This document shows, piece after piece, positions 28,501 through 41,900 of a stretch of 64,000 bases of DNA. The stretch is taken from NCBI GenBank assembly GCA_013396635.1, contig WBMW01000797.1, positions 707,787-771,786 of the forward strand, read 5' to 3'. Origin of the DNA: Penelope pileata (lineage: Eukaryota > Chordata > Aves > Galliformes > Cracidae). The stretch's first letter is position 1; each line of letters starts with the position of its first letter. The translations under genes were made by a program, and so were the position numbers. The notes under the pieces were generated by a model. It saw nothing but the letters and a program-made list of their open reading frames with translations, searched no databases and was not told the origin of the DNA.

Positions 28501-31500
28501 CATACCATCTTCCTCCAACATCTTTAGCAACCTCAGGGAAGAATTACTTTATCTTCCTTGACATTTACACAAAAAACAAACACCTGCAGTCTCCTATGAT
28601 ACAGTGGTCAAAGGTTGAGATAGACTCAGAAGACAGAATTTTAATCCTTTTTCCAAAAGCGATCCCTTACATTTGGTTTAGTTTCTTTTCCTTATGCCAG
28701 GGGTGACAACAATGCTTGTTTCTCATATAGGTTGATATTCATAAATACGAGCAAGGTAAAACTTTTAATTGTTATTCACTCAAAATGGGTTCTACAGTTC
28801 CCTCATCAATACAAGATTTTACATCTGTCTTCAGCACTAAATACCTAAAAAAATTATGTTCACATGCGATTTTAAGACTGATTTGATTTTCAGAACAATA
28901 AAAAATATCTTTGATTAACATTACATATCCTCTTCTGCTCCCAGATCATTTGGACTCTCACTATTTTCCCCAGATTCCCAATAATGAAATCTATGCAGCA
29001 CATTTGTGTGGTCATTTATCTTAATAACTCTTGAACTTCATGGTCACTTTTTAAAAGGCATAGTTTCAGAGGTGTGAAACTCCTGCAAATATCGTGAGAA
29101 CAGATTATTGAAAAGAAATCCAAATTGCTGTCTCAGCTGAGGGAAAGATCTTTTCCCATTCTCAGAGATAACAGCCAGAAAATATGTGCTCTGAACAAGC
29201 CTCGGCAATTTGTCCAGCCAAATAAACTGGGGATGCCAGAGGGAGATAGGCTTCCTGCAAGAAGGAGATTGTCAAGAAATAATGAGAGAACTGGAGGAAA
29301 CTGGTTGTAACTGGCAGCAGGAAGCAATTAGGGGACATAAAGCTCTAATGCATAGAAAGAACGATTTTTAAAACCAGGTTCTGCTCACAAAACAATTTGT
29401 TTCTTAAAGAAATAAATAAAGAGTATAGCACGTTAGTTCATCTCTTTTTTCTTTGCGAGGTCTCTTTGAAAATAGGTGGAAATAAAAGGTGTAAGTCATA
29501 GTATTTCAGAGAAACAATAGGAGAATATCTGTCTTTGCATCACATTAACGTGCAGAAAGGACTGAGTAAGAATCTGCTCACAGGAGCCGTGTAGTTAGAT
29601 CCCGTATCAGGAGAAAAAGCTCTCATCGAATTATAATACTTGACATATTCAATGAATGAATGTAGCCTGCTGTTCAGCCTGACAAGAAATTTTTTGCTAA
29701 CATACCTGTCAGTTGCACTAAGTTGGCAGAGCACTAAATGCAAGCTATTTTGCAAGGAGGTGTGCATGCTGCCAGGAGCCCCTCCAGCACCAGGAAGTAT
29801 TGGCACTGGCAGCAGTGGAGAAGAGCATTGAAGAGAATCACTATTAATATTTCAGAAGAAAGAATGGGTTAAATTAGCATCATTTCCTATTCTCATTACA
29901 GTCAGCAAAACAAAACATTAACCAGTGCAGTGTTGTTTCTTCTGATTACAGTCATAGTCACAAGGCTGAGGTCCAGAGCTGCAGTTTACAGTCATCTCAG
30001 CGCAATGTGCTGTCGGTTCTTGTGGCCCTTTCATTCTTTATTATGGTAATTAGGAATTTCACACCTTCCTCACATTAAATGGGTTGGAGATGGTGTTGGT
30101 TTACACATTTCACATGGCACCTGGCCAAGTCAGCAACAACAAGATGGTAGAAGCACTTTAAGCATGCACAGGTCAGACCTGTGCACAAGTAGGACCCGCA
30201 GGCATGCCGTGTTTGAGTTGCCCCACTCTTCACTTGTTGCCAAAGAGCACAACTCTTCTGCTGCTGGACATTCATTAGTTAGCAGTGGCTGAGATTTGGC
30301 CTTTCTAAGAATGTCACTGTTAGAAAAGTGGTATTATTTCTAGTAATGGTACTATCTTCTAATAGTATTATCTTCTAGTTCTATGTATCAAAGTTCTCAA
30401 CCTTAGAACAGAGTAGATATATATATATATTCTAAATATAAGCTTAAACAAAACAGGCACAGAATCCTTTCCCGTGCTTCTTTTCTACATGAACTAAACA
30501 GTCAGCAAATGCAAAGTGATGTAGAAACTCATCCTTGGAGCAAAACTGCAACACAGAAGGGAGAAAGCCTGATCAAAGCTAACTTGTAACCTGCTCTTCT
30601 GCATGGACAGCTTCCTACAACTGCCAAGAGTTTTCTGATGTAACCCGTTCACAGCAGAGTAGTACAAACTAAAGCTCTTTTCTAACCTTCTCTTTCCATC
30701 AGCAAAATGCAAGCAGCTGCCCCTGGGACAGATCCAGTTCTGAGAGAATCTTCCCTGAACAGCACAGGAAAAAAGCAGTATTTGGAAAGAAGCATCTTCA
30801 AAGAGAACACAAAACAGACCAGGGGCCATGCACCTCATGTTACAGTCCTCTTCAGAATAAAGTTTGGAAAAGACAAGTAGTCCTGGAAATTAATAAGCAT
30901 CTTAAACATCAGCAGCAGTTGCCATAGCAAGTATAATAATCATAAGCAGCAAGCAGGTCACTGTGCTCTTGATCTGATCATTACTGACAACAATTTCATT
31001 AGGTAATTCTGAAAGACATGGAAAATTGTGTTCTTAAAGAAATGTCATTAAAAATTTAGCAAGGAGGATTTTGAAACTGATAAGAATGGGTACTAATGAT
31101 GCAGTAATTAAAGTAAATCAGAGACAATGAGAGCTAAAGGGAAAATGACATGCTTGAATGAGTAGAAAAGGAAACAAGTTTCAAATTATGATCACCCACA
31201 TTTTTAATTGTTCCACTTTTCATTTTTTCACCTGTGGGGAACGGGTAGCAATATGAAATGTATTTAAAGGCATGATGAGAAACTGGGCTACATCATCTTC
31301 TCCTTCACAATAAATACAGTAAAACTATTTTTAACATTTATTTCTAATAAAGAAGAACCTTTATTCAGGTTGCTAACGTAGAAAGACAGATTGGAACTTC
31401 CATTAGCTTTCTAGTGGGAAAAATCCTGTACTGTAACCAAAGTCTGCCTAATTGGGGTCATGATTTGGACAGTGACAAAATGGATAGCTGAGTAGAAAAG

Positions 31501-33517
31501 TGATCTCACTGACACCGTTAGTGGTCCATTAGCACCACAGCCTACAGTGAGATGAGCTCGGTTTAACAGGAGAATACATATTCAGTGTTTGATGGGCTCC
31601 AATGTAATTACCTTCAACATGCCATACTCACTCTCTCGCACAGGCAGGGTCCCTTTTAGTCCCAGGGGACAAACCAAACTTTTCTAGACATGTTAAGTAA
31701 GAGAAACATGCTCTCACAGAAAGCATTGATGCTACAATAACACGGCACAAAACAGCCATGAAGAAAACGATCTCAGCTGCCTGTGTGTTAAATTTCTCAC
31801 ATTTAAGGTGTGTGTTCTGACATTAAGCAGTCTTCAGAGAAACATGCTCCACTTGTACCTTCTTTCATTTGGTGAGATGCTTTTCAGCTCTGATAGTCAA
31901 CCTCACTTGAATCACTCCTGTTCCTCTACATTGCTATCAAGTTTGCTCAATGGAAAGGTATTTCAAATACAGAGAGACAAGGAGTCAAAACTATTACTCA
32001 AAGAGGATATAGTTGATTAAATGTAATGAAATAGTGCCTTATTATGTTTTGAATAAATGCACTATTACAGCGTCATACTCAAATCATATTTTTGTTTACT
32101 CCAGGTTAGCTAAACTATGCTTTCTGTCTTCTTTGGCTTATTTTTCAATAACTTACAAGTTATACATTGGAATTCTACGTGTAATGCAAACACTGTATAT
32201 CACAAAATCCTGAAGATATGATTCAACATCAAAGCCTGACTTCTAGAAATGGTGTACTTAGGGGAGACAAGAAAATGAGAAGAATGGAAGAAATCTGAAT
32301 GATCACTTCCATTTGATCTGATTTTTGTCATAATCGGGAAACTTAGAAAATCAATACAAGTTGTTACTAAACCACCATGTAGATTTAGACTGTCAAAAAA
32401 GAAAAAAAAGAAAGCCAAACAAAACCACATACACAACTTGATTTTCAACATACAAGATACTTAACAGCCTTCAAAGAATACATGAGTAAAATCAACTTCT
32501 TTCACAACTTCCCCTGTGATTCTGGTTTGTCATTTGCTCTCCAAGGTTCAAAGCTGAATGCTTGATTCTGTGGGATGCACATGTCCACCAAAGAGACCAA
32601 CACACCACAAAAATAAACCAGAAGATCTCCTTATCTCCTTTTCTTATTGCAAATGAAGACTAAATCCACTACAAGATGAGACAAAGTTCTCATCTGATTC
32701 TACAGCTCTAGTGGTCTTCCAGGCATATGTGCAGTACCTTATTTTTCTGTCATACTATATGCATCAAAACACCCTCCTCATAAACACAGCTTAGGACATG
32801 AGAATATTCTCCAGCAAGTTGGCATTCTTACAAAGGGTTTTGAATTTTCATCATTTTCAGCTTATGAAATGTTTAATAAAATAAGAGTATTGATGGGATA
32901 GACTACTATGCTAGATTAATTAATACAATAGTGGTGAGTCAATGCTTGTGGATCTAACAGAAGATGAGTACAGAGGAATAGGACAATAGTATTACAGTTC
33001 ATGGAATATCTGTACGTCACTTAAAATGGTATTTATCCCAAAGGCCAGCAGAAAACTTACTTCACATGCAGAGCCCTTTATCAGCAATCTGTTTCACTGC
33101 ACCAAATGATTGCTTGCTTCTCCTCTATTAACATTTCAAATGGTGCTTGTTCTCTAGGAAAAGAAATGTCAAAAACCAAAGAGAACTCTCAAATGTAAGG
33201 CCATGGCTAGGCAAAGATCAAAATGCGTTTATATTTCTGGAAGTATATAATTATGAGAGAAAATGGGGTACTACTGTCTCCTTGCCAAAACACTAGGCAC
33301 TACTTGTGCATGTCTGTGCATTTACTAACACAGTAATAACTCAGCTCTTTCAAGAAAACATGCCAGTATTCCCAAGGATGAGTGAAAAAGCTAGAGAAAT
33401 ATCAGTATAGGGAAAAACATTCTCCTTTTCAATGATATATCCATCCTGCCAGATATATTTTTTGTGCACCCATATAGTAATTCAACTGAAACAGCTGAGA
33501 GTTTTAAACTGTTAAAA
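25591..33517. other. Non-coding sequence with microsatellites
   Basis: Contains a TTTTTA-type repeat (about 27170-27192), a 13-base T-run (27632-27644) and a short TA repeat (about 30416-30430). Just before the TA repeat is an imperfect duplication of a unit like TAGTATTATCTTCTA near 30345-30378. No protein or RNA gene is recognisable. Confidence 0.55.
27170..27192. repeat. TTTTTA-type simple repeat
   Basis: Successive TTTTA/TTTTTA units followed by further T-rich sequence. This is a simple low-complexity tract with no sign of adjoining mobile-element sequence. Confidence 0.8.
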
Positions 33518-33916
33518 AATTCATGTTGGTTCAATAGGTCCTGACAAACTTGCATATGGTATACTTTCTGTCCTGTGTGAGCAAACATTCATGGGACCCA
33601 CTTGGTGCAAACTTTGTGATACTCCAACATTGCCACCATTATTTTCAATGTACTGAAGCCAATATTCAGCTTTGTACACAGTACCCCAGTTGCAATCCAC
33701 CAGTCTGTGTGGATGAGCTGATTAAGATGTTCTTCATTTCGTGGTGTGACAGCTGTGCATGACTGTTTGGAACACGGCTGAAACATGCCACCCAGTGCCT
33801 CACTGCGCTGACATCCACTGTTTGCTCTCCATAAACATTCAGCAAGCATCAATGGGTGCCATTTTTTCCACAAGGAGGAATTCAATTCCACACCTTTGCT
33901 TCATATGCACTCTCAT
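33518..33916 (-). pseudogene. Mariner transposase pseudogene, N-terminal part
   Basis: The frame starts at an ATG (33916) in the context MRVHMKQRCG and runs into a stop after MAPIDAC, where a few codons appear to have been lost compared with relatives. A shifted frame then covers the helix-turn-helix region, and a third covers CTAVTPRNEEHLNQL through KVCTKWVP, which ends at a TGA near 33588. The next piece (MQVCQDLLNQHEF) lies in yet another frame. At least three reading-frame breaks are visible and the DDD catalytic domain is absent, so no active enzyme can come from it. In intact relatives this protein cuts and pastes the element at TA sites. Confidence 0.8.
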
Positions 33917-34077
33917 GTTAGATGTCATTTGGTCAGACTGCTGCCATCTGTCACACGGCAACAACATGAAATGGTGTATTGGTGGGAAGGTTCAACTTCT
34001 GCTGCTGTCCCACCAGCATCCACCTCTGATGTTGTGGGCCAATGCAATAAAATAGGAGGCATTACTTTTGCGTCAGT
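33518..34077 (-). mobile_element. Decayed mariner (Tc1/mariner) element, 5' half
   Basis: On the minus strand the element begins at about 34077 with ACTGACGCAAAAGTAATG, a mariner-style terminal sequence, and is abutted on the + strand by a TA dinucleotide (34078-34079), the target used by this superfamily. A transposase frame follows from an ATG at 33916. Recognisable pieces in shifting frames are MKQRCGIEFLLVEKMAPID, an NVYGEQTVDVSAVRHWV segment (helix-turn-helix region), CTAVTPRNEEHLNQL, MVAMLEYHKVCTKWVP and MQVCQDLLNQHEF. These belong to the N-terminal DNA-binding part and linker (the 'WVP' linker motif) of mariner transposases. The match stops at about 33518, just before the region that would hold the catalytic Asp motif (GDETW-type). 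The catalytic half and the second terminal repeat are therefore missing. Frameshifts and stops make it non-functional. The type is the one abundant in galliform birds (Galluhop / mariner1-like), inferred from recall of the family. Confidence 0.85.
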
Positions 34078-36876
34078 TAAGTAGATAAAACATATATGGT
34101 AATAGGCGTTTAGGCAAATGAATTATAGATGGAGAAAAGCCATCACATTATCCCACTTTTTAAAAACCCAATTCCAGGACGCAGATCTGTTGCAAAACTG
34201 TTAACACAATATCTCAGTTTAATAATACATTTGATTCAAGATACACACTGCCCCTAGAATGTGAACACGTGTGAGTCAGGATCAGCACTTCTTCACTTTT
34301 GATTTTATAAATATTTAAGTCAGAAGTAATATTCTAATGGTACCACTTGGTAAGTATCTACTCAAGGTAGTACTGCATGAGATTTTGATTTTTGAAATAG
34401 TTGTAAAAGAGAAAAAGAGACTTTAAATCTGCTTGAAATCTTGGATCTGGCAGTCCTTATTCAAAGGCTATGGAAAAAAAAAAAAACATAGTCTTTGTAG
34501 ATGATATAGCAGCCCAGCCAGACCCAAGAACGAAAAGGCAGCAGAGATGAGTGCTGTGAATTAGTGTGTGACAAATAATATAACCTACAGGCCAGGGATT
34601 TAGCTACCTACATTTAATGGCACAAAAAGAAAAAGGTTGCTTGTCACCTCGTGCTTCACATAGTTGCTCCATCTTTAGTAGCCAGCTGTAATTAATTGTA
34701 TTCTAAAATAAAAGTTTTTACTTTCAGTTGATTATTTATTTCAGTTTCTTATTTATTTCCTTTTAGCTTCAGAACACATTTCCACTAATCTTACAGTTAC
34801 TCACTTTCAGGGAAAGAAATTCAGTTACAGCATTTGTTCATGTTCACCATTATTCCAACATTTTCTTAATCATTATGGTCGTCTCCATGCTTGATCAAAC
34901 ATTCTACTAAGCTTTACAGTTTTTTCCTCAGGGCTTGACTGATTAATAAAGTTAAATGGTTGTAGATGGCCTCTAATTTCTCACCTCACGTCCAGATTTC
35001 ATTGGCAAGCATTGTATTTTGTCTAAATTTTCATGTTCCTCATTCTATTGTTTTTAGAAAAAGGAAGGAGTGGCATCAGAAAGACCACGTTACCTAGTAA
35101 CTGCTTTTTACAGTCAGCCTGAACTGACAGCAACTGCATCCTTCCTCAATTATATTTGTGATCGTCTTGTGAACATTATTCCTGGCAGATGTGCCGTTGC
35201 TGTTCTTTCACTTGGGCACCTATTGCGTGGTGCAAGAACCTGTGCTGTTGGTAGCTGCTTCCTACTGACCAATGTCACTTTCTGGTAACATCCTTTGTTT
35301 CACTTCAGATATCTACTACCCATCCTTCAGTTTCACAACACCGTCTCATCATTTTCTACTGCAAGTGGGCTACACAGTGCTAGTTGAATATCTTGAGACA
35401 ATACACTAAAAGTCACATTTGCTCACATTTGCTCTAGTCAGGTTTAATTAGCAATACCCTTTTGTATTAAACTAAAAGTTTTTCATGTGTTTCACAGCGT
35501 TGCAAAGTTTTTCTCGCTGCTATAATGACTTCAGTTCTTCTGACTTACCGGAGGATCTCAGACCATAAAGATTTCAACATGTGCAGCTAAATGCAGAAAT
35601 TATGTCCTTGATTTCTGTTTGTCTGGAGAACCACTTTTAGATTACATATAACTACTGAAGAAACAATTTGATTTCTACTTTGCATTCACAGTCAGGTTAA
35701 TTACCATCAAAATGCTCAGACCCTTTTTGTTGCTATAGAGAACAGAAACAAGTACACCATTTCTCTTCATTTAAAAATAAATGCAGATCATTTTGCAATG
35801 TGTTATTTTACCTGGCCTCTAATTCACCAATATCATCTCACACTGCAAATCAGAACATAGAGAGGCAGAGATTAACTGAAGAAGCACAAGGCAGGTTTGA
35901 AAGGCAAACCCACCTGTCACCATGTCTGTAGACTCCACAAGTCATAGAACAGATGTGCCTTGCAGTGTTAGTGATGCTTAGACAGTAATGTTTTGGGAGG
36001 CACAGTCAAACATAGCACTACACCACAGCTTTAGTAATGGTTGCTTCTATGACAGCCTCTTTCTACAGCCCAAAAGAACACCAACATTTTCCCAGAAGAG
36101 TCCACTCTACATGTTTATTTTAGTTGGCAGAAAACATTGAGCACGTTTCCATGGCAGTGTGACCAAGCTCCAGGTTCAACTATATGCTCTCCCTTTCATA
36201 GGTTCTTAACTGTTCCACACAGACTTCTTTTGGGCTGAATTTTTCATGTTTATTTGGTGTTGAGGTCAGTGATTTGTCAAAACTCAGAGTCACTGAATTT
36301 TGCTATTAGTGAGTCCCACAGGTCACAAAAACAAAGGCATTTTCCCGTGAGGTTTCCACTAGAAACTGTGTAACTAAGGCAAGGAAAGTTTGTCATCGAC
36401 ATGAGCTGAAGGTGAAGACTGATCTCAGGAATTTAAACTCCCAATTTTTGATTCAACAAATTATTGTTAGATTGTTATTTTTCTTTCTCTCCTTCCAAAT
36501 TTGAAATTTAGTATACCAGTGCTACATGTGGCTTGGAAATGTATGTCAGAGATTTATATTGCAACCAATTTTCAAACCAAAGAATGCAGGAAGTTCAGAT
36601 TTTTACAAAATGAGCATCTCTCCACTGCAAAGATGCACCACAGAGATACAGGAGAGAGTCTGGCTAGTGTCCAAAATCTTAATGGCTTGTTTTAGCAGGG
36701 ATTAAATTGGTATTACTAATCCTGCATATATCTACAAGTGCTACAGCACTGAGTTCACTTCCACACTCCTTAGAAAGCAATCCTTCCCTCCCCGTGGAGA
36801 CTGCTTGAAACATACTCAGTTGTGTCTTCATTCTTCCTCTCCAATTCCTGTAGAAATTTCTCAGGGCAACTTATGG

Positions 36877-36877
36877 N
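36877..36877. other. Single ambiguous base (N)
   Basis: A lone N sits inside ordinary sequence (…TTATGG N TTTGGGAG…). Unlike the N at 44620, the flanks do not repeat each other, so this looks like an unresolved base call and not a contig join. Confidence 0.85.
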
Positions 36878-38803
36878 TTTGGGAGAAACCAGGGCAGGAG
36901 ACTTTTCTGTCGCCATCAAATTAAGACATTAATTAGTACTTATCTCCTTGCTCTCAGGATACCAACAGATTTATTAAGGAAAAAACCTCCAACTGTCTGC
37001 CTTGTTTCCCAGATATGCCCACTTAAACTGTCGACTTTTCCAGAGCACGTGCTAAGATAGTAAGGATGGGTAGTAACTGGTTTTCACTGCACTGGGAACA
37101 GGGGAAAAGGAACATTGCAGGTAGAAGAGTCTCTCTTCAACGACAAATGACCCAATTTGTTCCCCCCCAGTAACTGTAGTGATTTAGTACAGCTTTGCAA
37201 ATCTGTGTCATTGCTGCTGCGAATTGGTTACTTTAAACGGATCCTCACTTTTCTTCACACGAGGCATGGCAAATTGCCTGAAAGTAATTCTAGGTCAGGT
37301 ATGCCAATTTTTGGTTTGAGGTTACAATTATTTTTTCCAGCCTCCACCTATTTTCACACTGCCTTTACTCAGTTTAAAGGGAGATAGCGTATATAATAAT
37401 TCACATGAGAAGGGATGTGATACAGCATTTTGAGACCAGATAAACAATTCAGATCATATTCCTATTATATACTCTACCAATACTTTCATTGTGGTTCTCT
37501 GGAACTCAGCTTCTGTGTTTGTAGAACCTGGGCAGCCTTTCAATTGTCTGACTTTTCTGTAAGCCATGCTTTCTCCAGATGCTAAAATTGAATATAATTT
37601 CACTTTATTCAGTATTAATAAACTGTAAACAACATAACTGTCCATTCTTGGCAAAGTGCCTGAATTAAATAGGTCTCTTAATGTATCTATCTGTACTACA
37701 GAGCTATTTAAAAGCAATATGCCAAGTGTGATGATGATAAAAAGACCCTTTTTCATTTGTTTGTTTTTAAGCTCCATATATTCCCAGTGAATACTTTCCT
37801 TAGCATAAGCTGTTGCCAGTATGAGCCTTTGTATTTACAATAAATAACTGTTGAGCTTTGCAAAGAAATGACTGCTTTCCTAAGCAAGATTATGAACTCT
37901 TTCTTTAGACGCTAAAATTCTGAGATAAATATTTATGAAGGCAGCACTTATTTCCACACACTAGTGATAAATAACCAGTGGACAACTACTCCAATGTAAT
38001 TTTTCCCCTGCATTGCTCCTACAGGTTCCCATCACTTTTGGAAAGGATCAATTATCATTTACATTGCTGTCTATAGAATTATTGCAAGTTCATTTTCCAT
38101 CATCTATTTAACAGCTATTATGAGGAAAATTGCCAAGCTTGTATCTTGCTGTGTCAGGGAGGAAGAAAAGACCACAAAAATTAAGAATTAGTATCAGTAG
38201 ATAGAAAATATTGTCTAAAGAGTAACCAGTGATGCTTTTGCACTTTAAAGCAGCTGATTTTTCAATCCTTCCCAATTTTAGATGTCTTAATCAAGAAAAA
38301 GAAGCAAACAAAAAAAAACAACTCACACTATACACCAACTTCTAGTCAATATTCGTTCTGGAGAACAACAATATCATTTCAACTGCTATGTCGGTAGCAG
38401 AGAAACTTTTCTGAAGCTCTACAAGAACTTTGTCTTCTAAAAGTGAACCTTCAATCACCACTCCTAAACTTTGGATTTTCAGGTGTCAGCTTGGTAAGCT
38501 CTGAGGCTGCTTGTACAGCACATGGAGCGTGCTGAATACAGCCAAGTGCACAGTGGAGATAGCCAAGATTTCTTCCTACGGTGCAGTCACGTTAAGTAAT
38601 GAAACACTTATTTGCATCTTTAACCAATAAAATTCCATATAAATATAGGTGCTGATAATGTAATGTTATTTATGGATAACAGCTGTCATATTTCCCAGCT
38701 GTTTCCTTGTTGCTTGCTATAACATATGTTAATTTAAACTCTCACCAAATGTCATGGTTTGTTTGTAGTGCTCCAGCTGCAGCTTGGCAATTTTTTTCTT
38801 TAG

Positions 38804-38961
38804 GTTTCAGTTGGCTCTGGAAACGATTACACAGACAGCCCATAACAACATAAACAAGCCTTGTGTGGCTGCTGAGCTGTTCGTTTACTCGGATAAGCGA
38901 ACATTTGCTGGAAGAAGCAAAAAAATGGATATGAACTGTCTCACTTATCTTCATTTTCTAG
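38804..38961 (+). other. Exon-like open segment (unproven)
   Basis: A strong acceptor-like tract (T7 C T3 AG) ends at 38803, and CTAG|GTATTT offers a mediocre donor after 38961. The 158-nt segment between them is open in one frame, reading …FQLALETITQTAHNN… to …MNCLTYLHFL, and also contains SOX-like AACAA motifs. I recognise no protein family. The minus strand is open across most of the same stretch, and a frame of about 50 codons is common by chance. This could equally be a conserved regulatory element or nothing. Confidence 0.15.
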
Positions 38962-41900
38962 GTATTTTGGATGTTAGTAAATAAACTGCAGGGGACACTG
39001 GAGTCAAAGAAATCTTTAAGGAAAAATGCCTCACGCAGAACATTTATTATTTCCTCCATAATCATAAATTAAAATAAGTTTAACTCACATTACTAGATAA
39101 ACCATATTCCAAACAGGAGCTCAAGTAAGATCCTCACTTTGCAAAGGCGATGTCAAAAATATTAATTGACTTAAGAGAGCAGGACTCGGTCTTCTGTGAC
39201 TTTAGAGGCAATGAAAGGTTTTCATGTAAGATGAAGACAAGAAAAAAACAGTGAAAACTAAATATCAGAGTCTGTGCACAACTTGCACCACACTACAGGA
39301 AAAAAAGAAACAACAAGAGATACATAGCAATGAATAGTTTAAATTAGAAAACTAAAGGTGGAGGGAAAAAAAAGAGCAAGTAGGTCTGACAGGAATAGTC
39401 AGGCATGTTGGCTTTCTTTCTCATGGGAAACTTCGGATCAGAATAAATCCCATCCACAGGCTGAAGACGAAGACCAATACCAAAAGAAGGCTCTGATTTC
39501 CTGTACAGAAGCCTGTGCCATCTCTTCTCTGCTTGCTGCCTCTTCCACAGTGGGATACTGGCATTTCTCGGAGACACGCAAGCAGCAAAAACATCTTCTG
39601 CTTTCTTTTCCCCTGTGCTGCCATCCATTTTCAGAGATGATATGTAAATTACACTAAAGGTCAGCCTTGGCAGATAGAACAACTTTTATCTTCTTCTCAG
39701 AGCAGGATAAGGATCAATACTGAGAAACGAAACTTACAGTTGTGTAAGCGTACAAATGATAAGATGATGCCAGCAAGCACAATACAAATATCGATCAATT
39801 TAAATATGTGAGTAAATGGAAGAGAAGAAAACATCAGCTGTGGTGACAAACTGACAAAAAGGCTGGCAGCAAATAAGATGAACATCAAGATAGGAAATCA
39901 TTCTTATTATTCATTTTTCCTTAAATTCATGTTGTATGACCTCCCTACCTTTTCACCCTGATTTCAAATCACATTTTAAACATCCCAGAGAAAAATCTCA
40001 GTACATGCAATGCAATGATTTAGCAAATAATTTAATGATTTGGATGATTATGACGCAGCAGCTCTGTACGACAGCAGAGAAAAAGAAATCCTACGTCAAT
40101 CCAATGTCAATTATACTAGAATTGATAAATTTTCTTTAACAAACAAGAAAATTGAAGACAGTTGTTGTCTATTGTTAGAAATTGATACAGGACTGTGCTG
40201 AGTTACAATTTGCCATGGCCTGGCATTACGTGTTGTAGCTGATGCCTTTAGAAAAGAGAAAGCTGCTCTAGGTAGAAAAAGCTTCATTTCCACTGGGACA
40301 TAACTTGTCCTGTGGAGGTGGCTTTGTGCCACTGATATGGTCACACAGATCTGCCCAAGAGAGCGGCTGTGATAAATAGTATGGGCCTGTGCTGTGCCCA
40401 TGGTCCAAAGGGTCCCCGCTCTCTCACTTCACACCAGGACATTCCTCCACTCACTAAAATATTCAGCTTATCCAAAGTTTTATCTGAAATAAATTTTATC
40501 TTTCCTTCAGTAAGGATATTTGCTCTGAATAATTCAATGTTGGCCAACAGAGGGCCAACATCTCTCTTCTCACACAAGAACATTTCTACAAATGCTATTG
40601 AGCTGCTTTGAAGTTAAAACTTCCCTTCACAGCATGCAGAGACCAGAGTCCTCCTTCCTCCCTTCCCAGCAGCACTGAAGTTGCCAGAAGTTGCTGAACT
40701 AGACAAGGCTTCTAGCTTGCTGATATTCTGCCAATTGACACAAAAATTAAATTTCACCAAGTTGAATCAGCCTTGTTCAGTCACGGGCCATTTAACAATT
40801 TTTTTTGAAAAGCTCTATTTCAGTACCAGTTAAATGCAACAGCCTATCTCCGATAGAGTTACTGCTGGGTAAATATCTGGGCTCACATCTCTGTTATCTA
40901 TTTGACTACGATCCTTCAAGAGATGGTCTGCCTCTCAGAGCCTGCTACATCTGGCAAGTGAAATGTTTGTTTCCTTTATCCCTTGCAGCCTCACATGCAC
41001 TGATGCGATGTAATATGAAAAGCTTTGTTAGCTTCTTTGGCTCAAGTGATGTGCAGGATACAAACCGTGGTGCTTCATGCTGAGCCCCCCAGCCCAGCGC
41101 AAGGGCTCCATGGCTACACCAGCACCAGCGTTTAGTTTTGATAAGCAGTGGCTTTCAAAGCACACAGATGCAACAGATCCAGTTGGATACAAAGCTGCTT
41201 TCATTTCTTTAAATCTGATTTCAGCAGCAGTGGAACATTAGAACATGACTTGCCATCAAAATGGACATTTCCAGTTGGAAGTGGCCCTTTGCCAAAGAAC
41301 CTGAAGTCTTGCTCCAGCACCTAACAGCAGTCTCGAGCAAGCACAACACCTGTGCTCCTTGCATCTCTCAGATCTGTCACTGCAGAAGCTGCTTCTTGAA
41401 AATGCAATCTATTTTTAAGGCACCAAGCCAGCCTCTAAATCACCATGATGAGTACCTGTCAAAATATGTAATAAAGAAGCCTAAACTAGACTTTTCATCA
41501 CGGAAACCGATGTGTTGGGGGTCAGTGCTTCCTTGAGCAAAGTACTCTTTTTCTGCTTTTAAGACCACTGTCAAATGATTCCAACAGTTTGAGGCCGTGT
41601 CATTTACAAGAGACTGATACTCCTCAGCTTTAGCATCTGAGCACAGCTCTGCTCTGCCAGGGCTCTAACCTGCATCTCAGGCTTTTCCTCTCTCCCCTGG
41701 AACCTGTTGCATGCAAGAATTTTTGTTTGTTTTTAAAACAAACTATTAAGATCACAAGGAAACAGATCACACAGATATGGGGTCAAAATGCAAGATCACA
41801 TTTTAAAATATTAAAATAGCCATACTGTCTCAGCTCTGAGGATCCTTTTTTAAACAATGTCTTAATAACAAGTATAGATGAGAAAGTTGTACAAGTAATG

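Noticed and set aside
39344..39682. Overlapping open frames of about 100 codons on both strands
   Set aside because: Several frames are open at once, which points to low stop-codon density and not to a gene. No motif is recognised.
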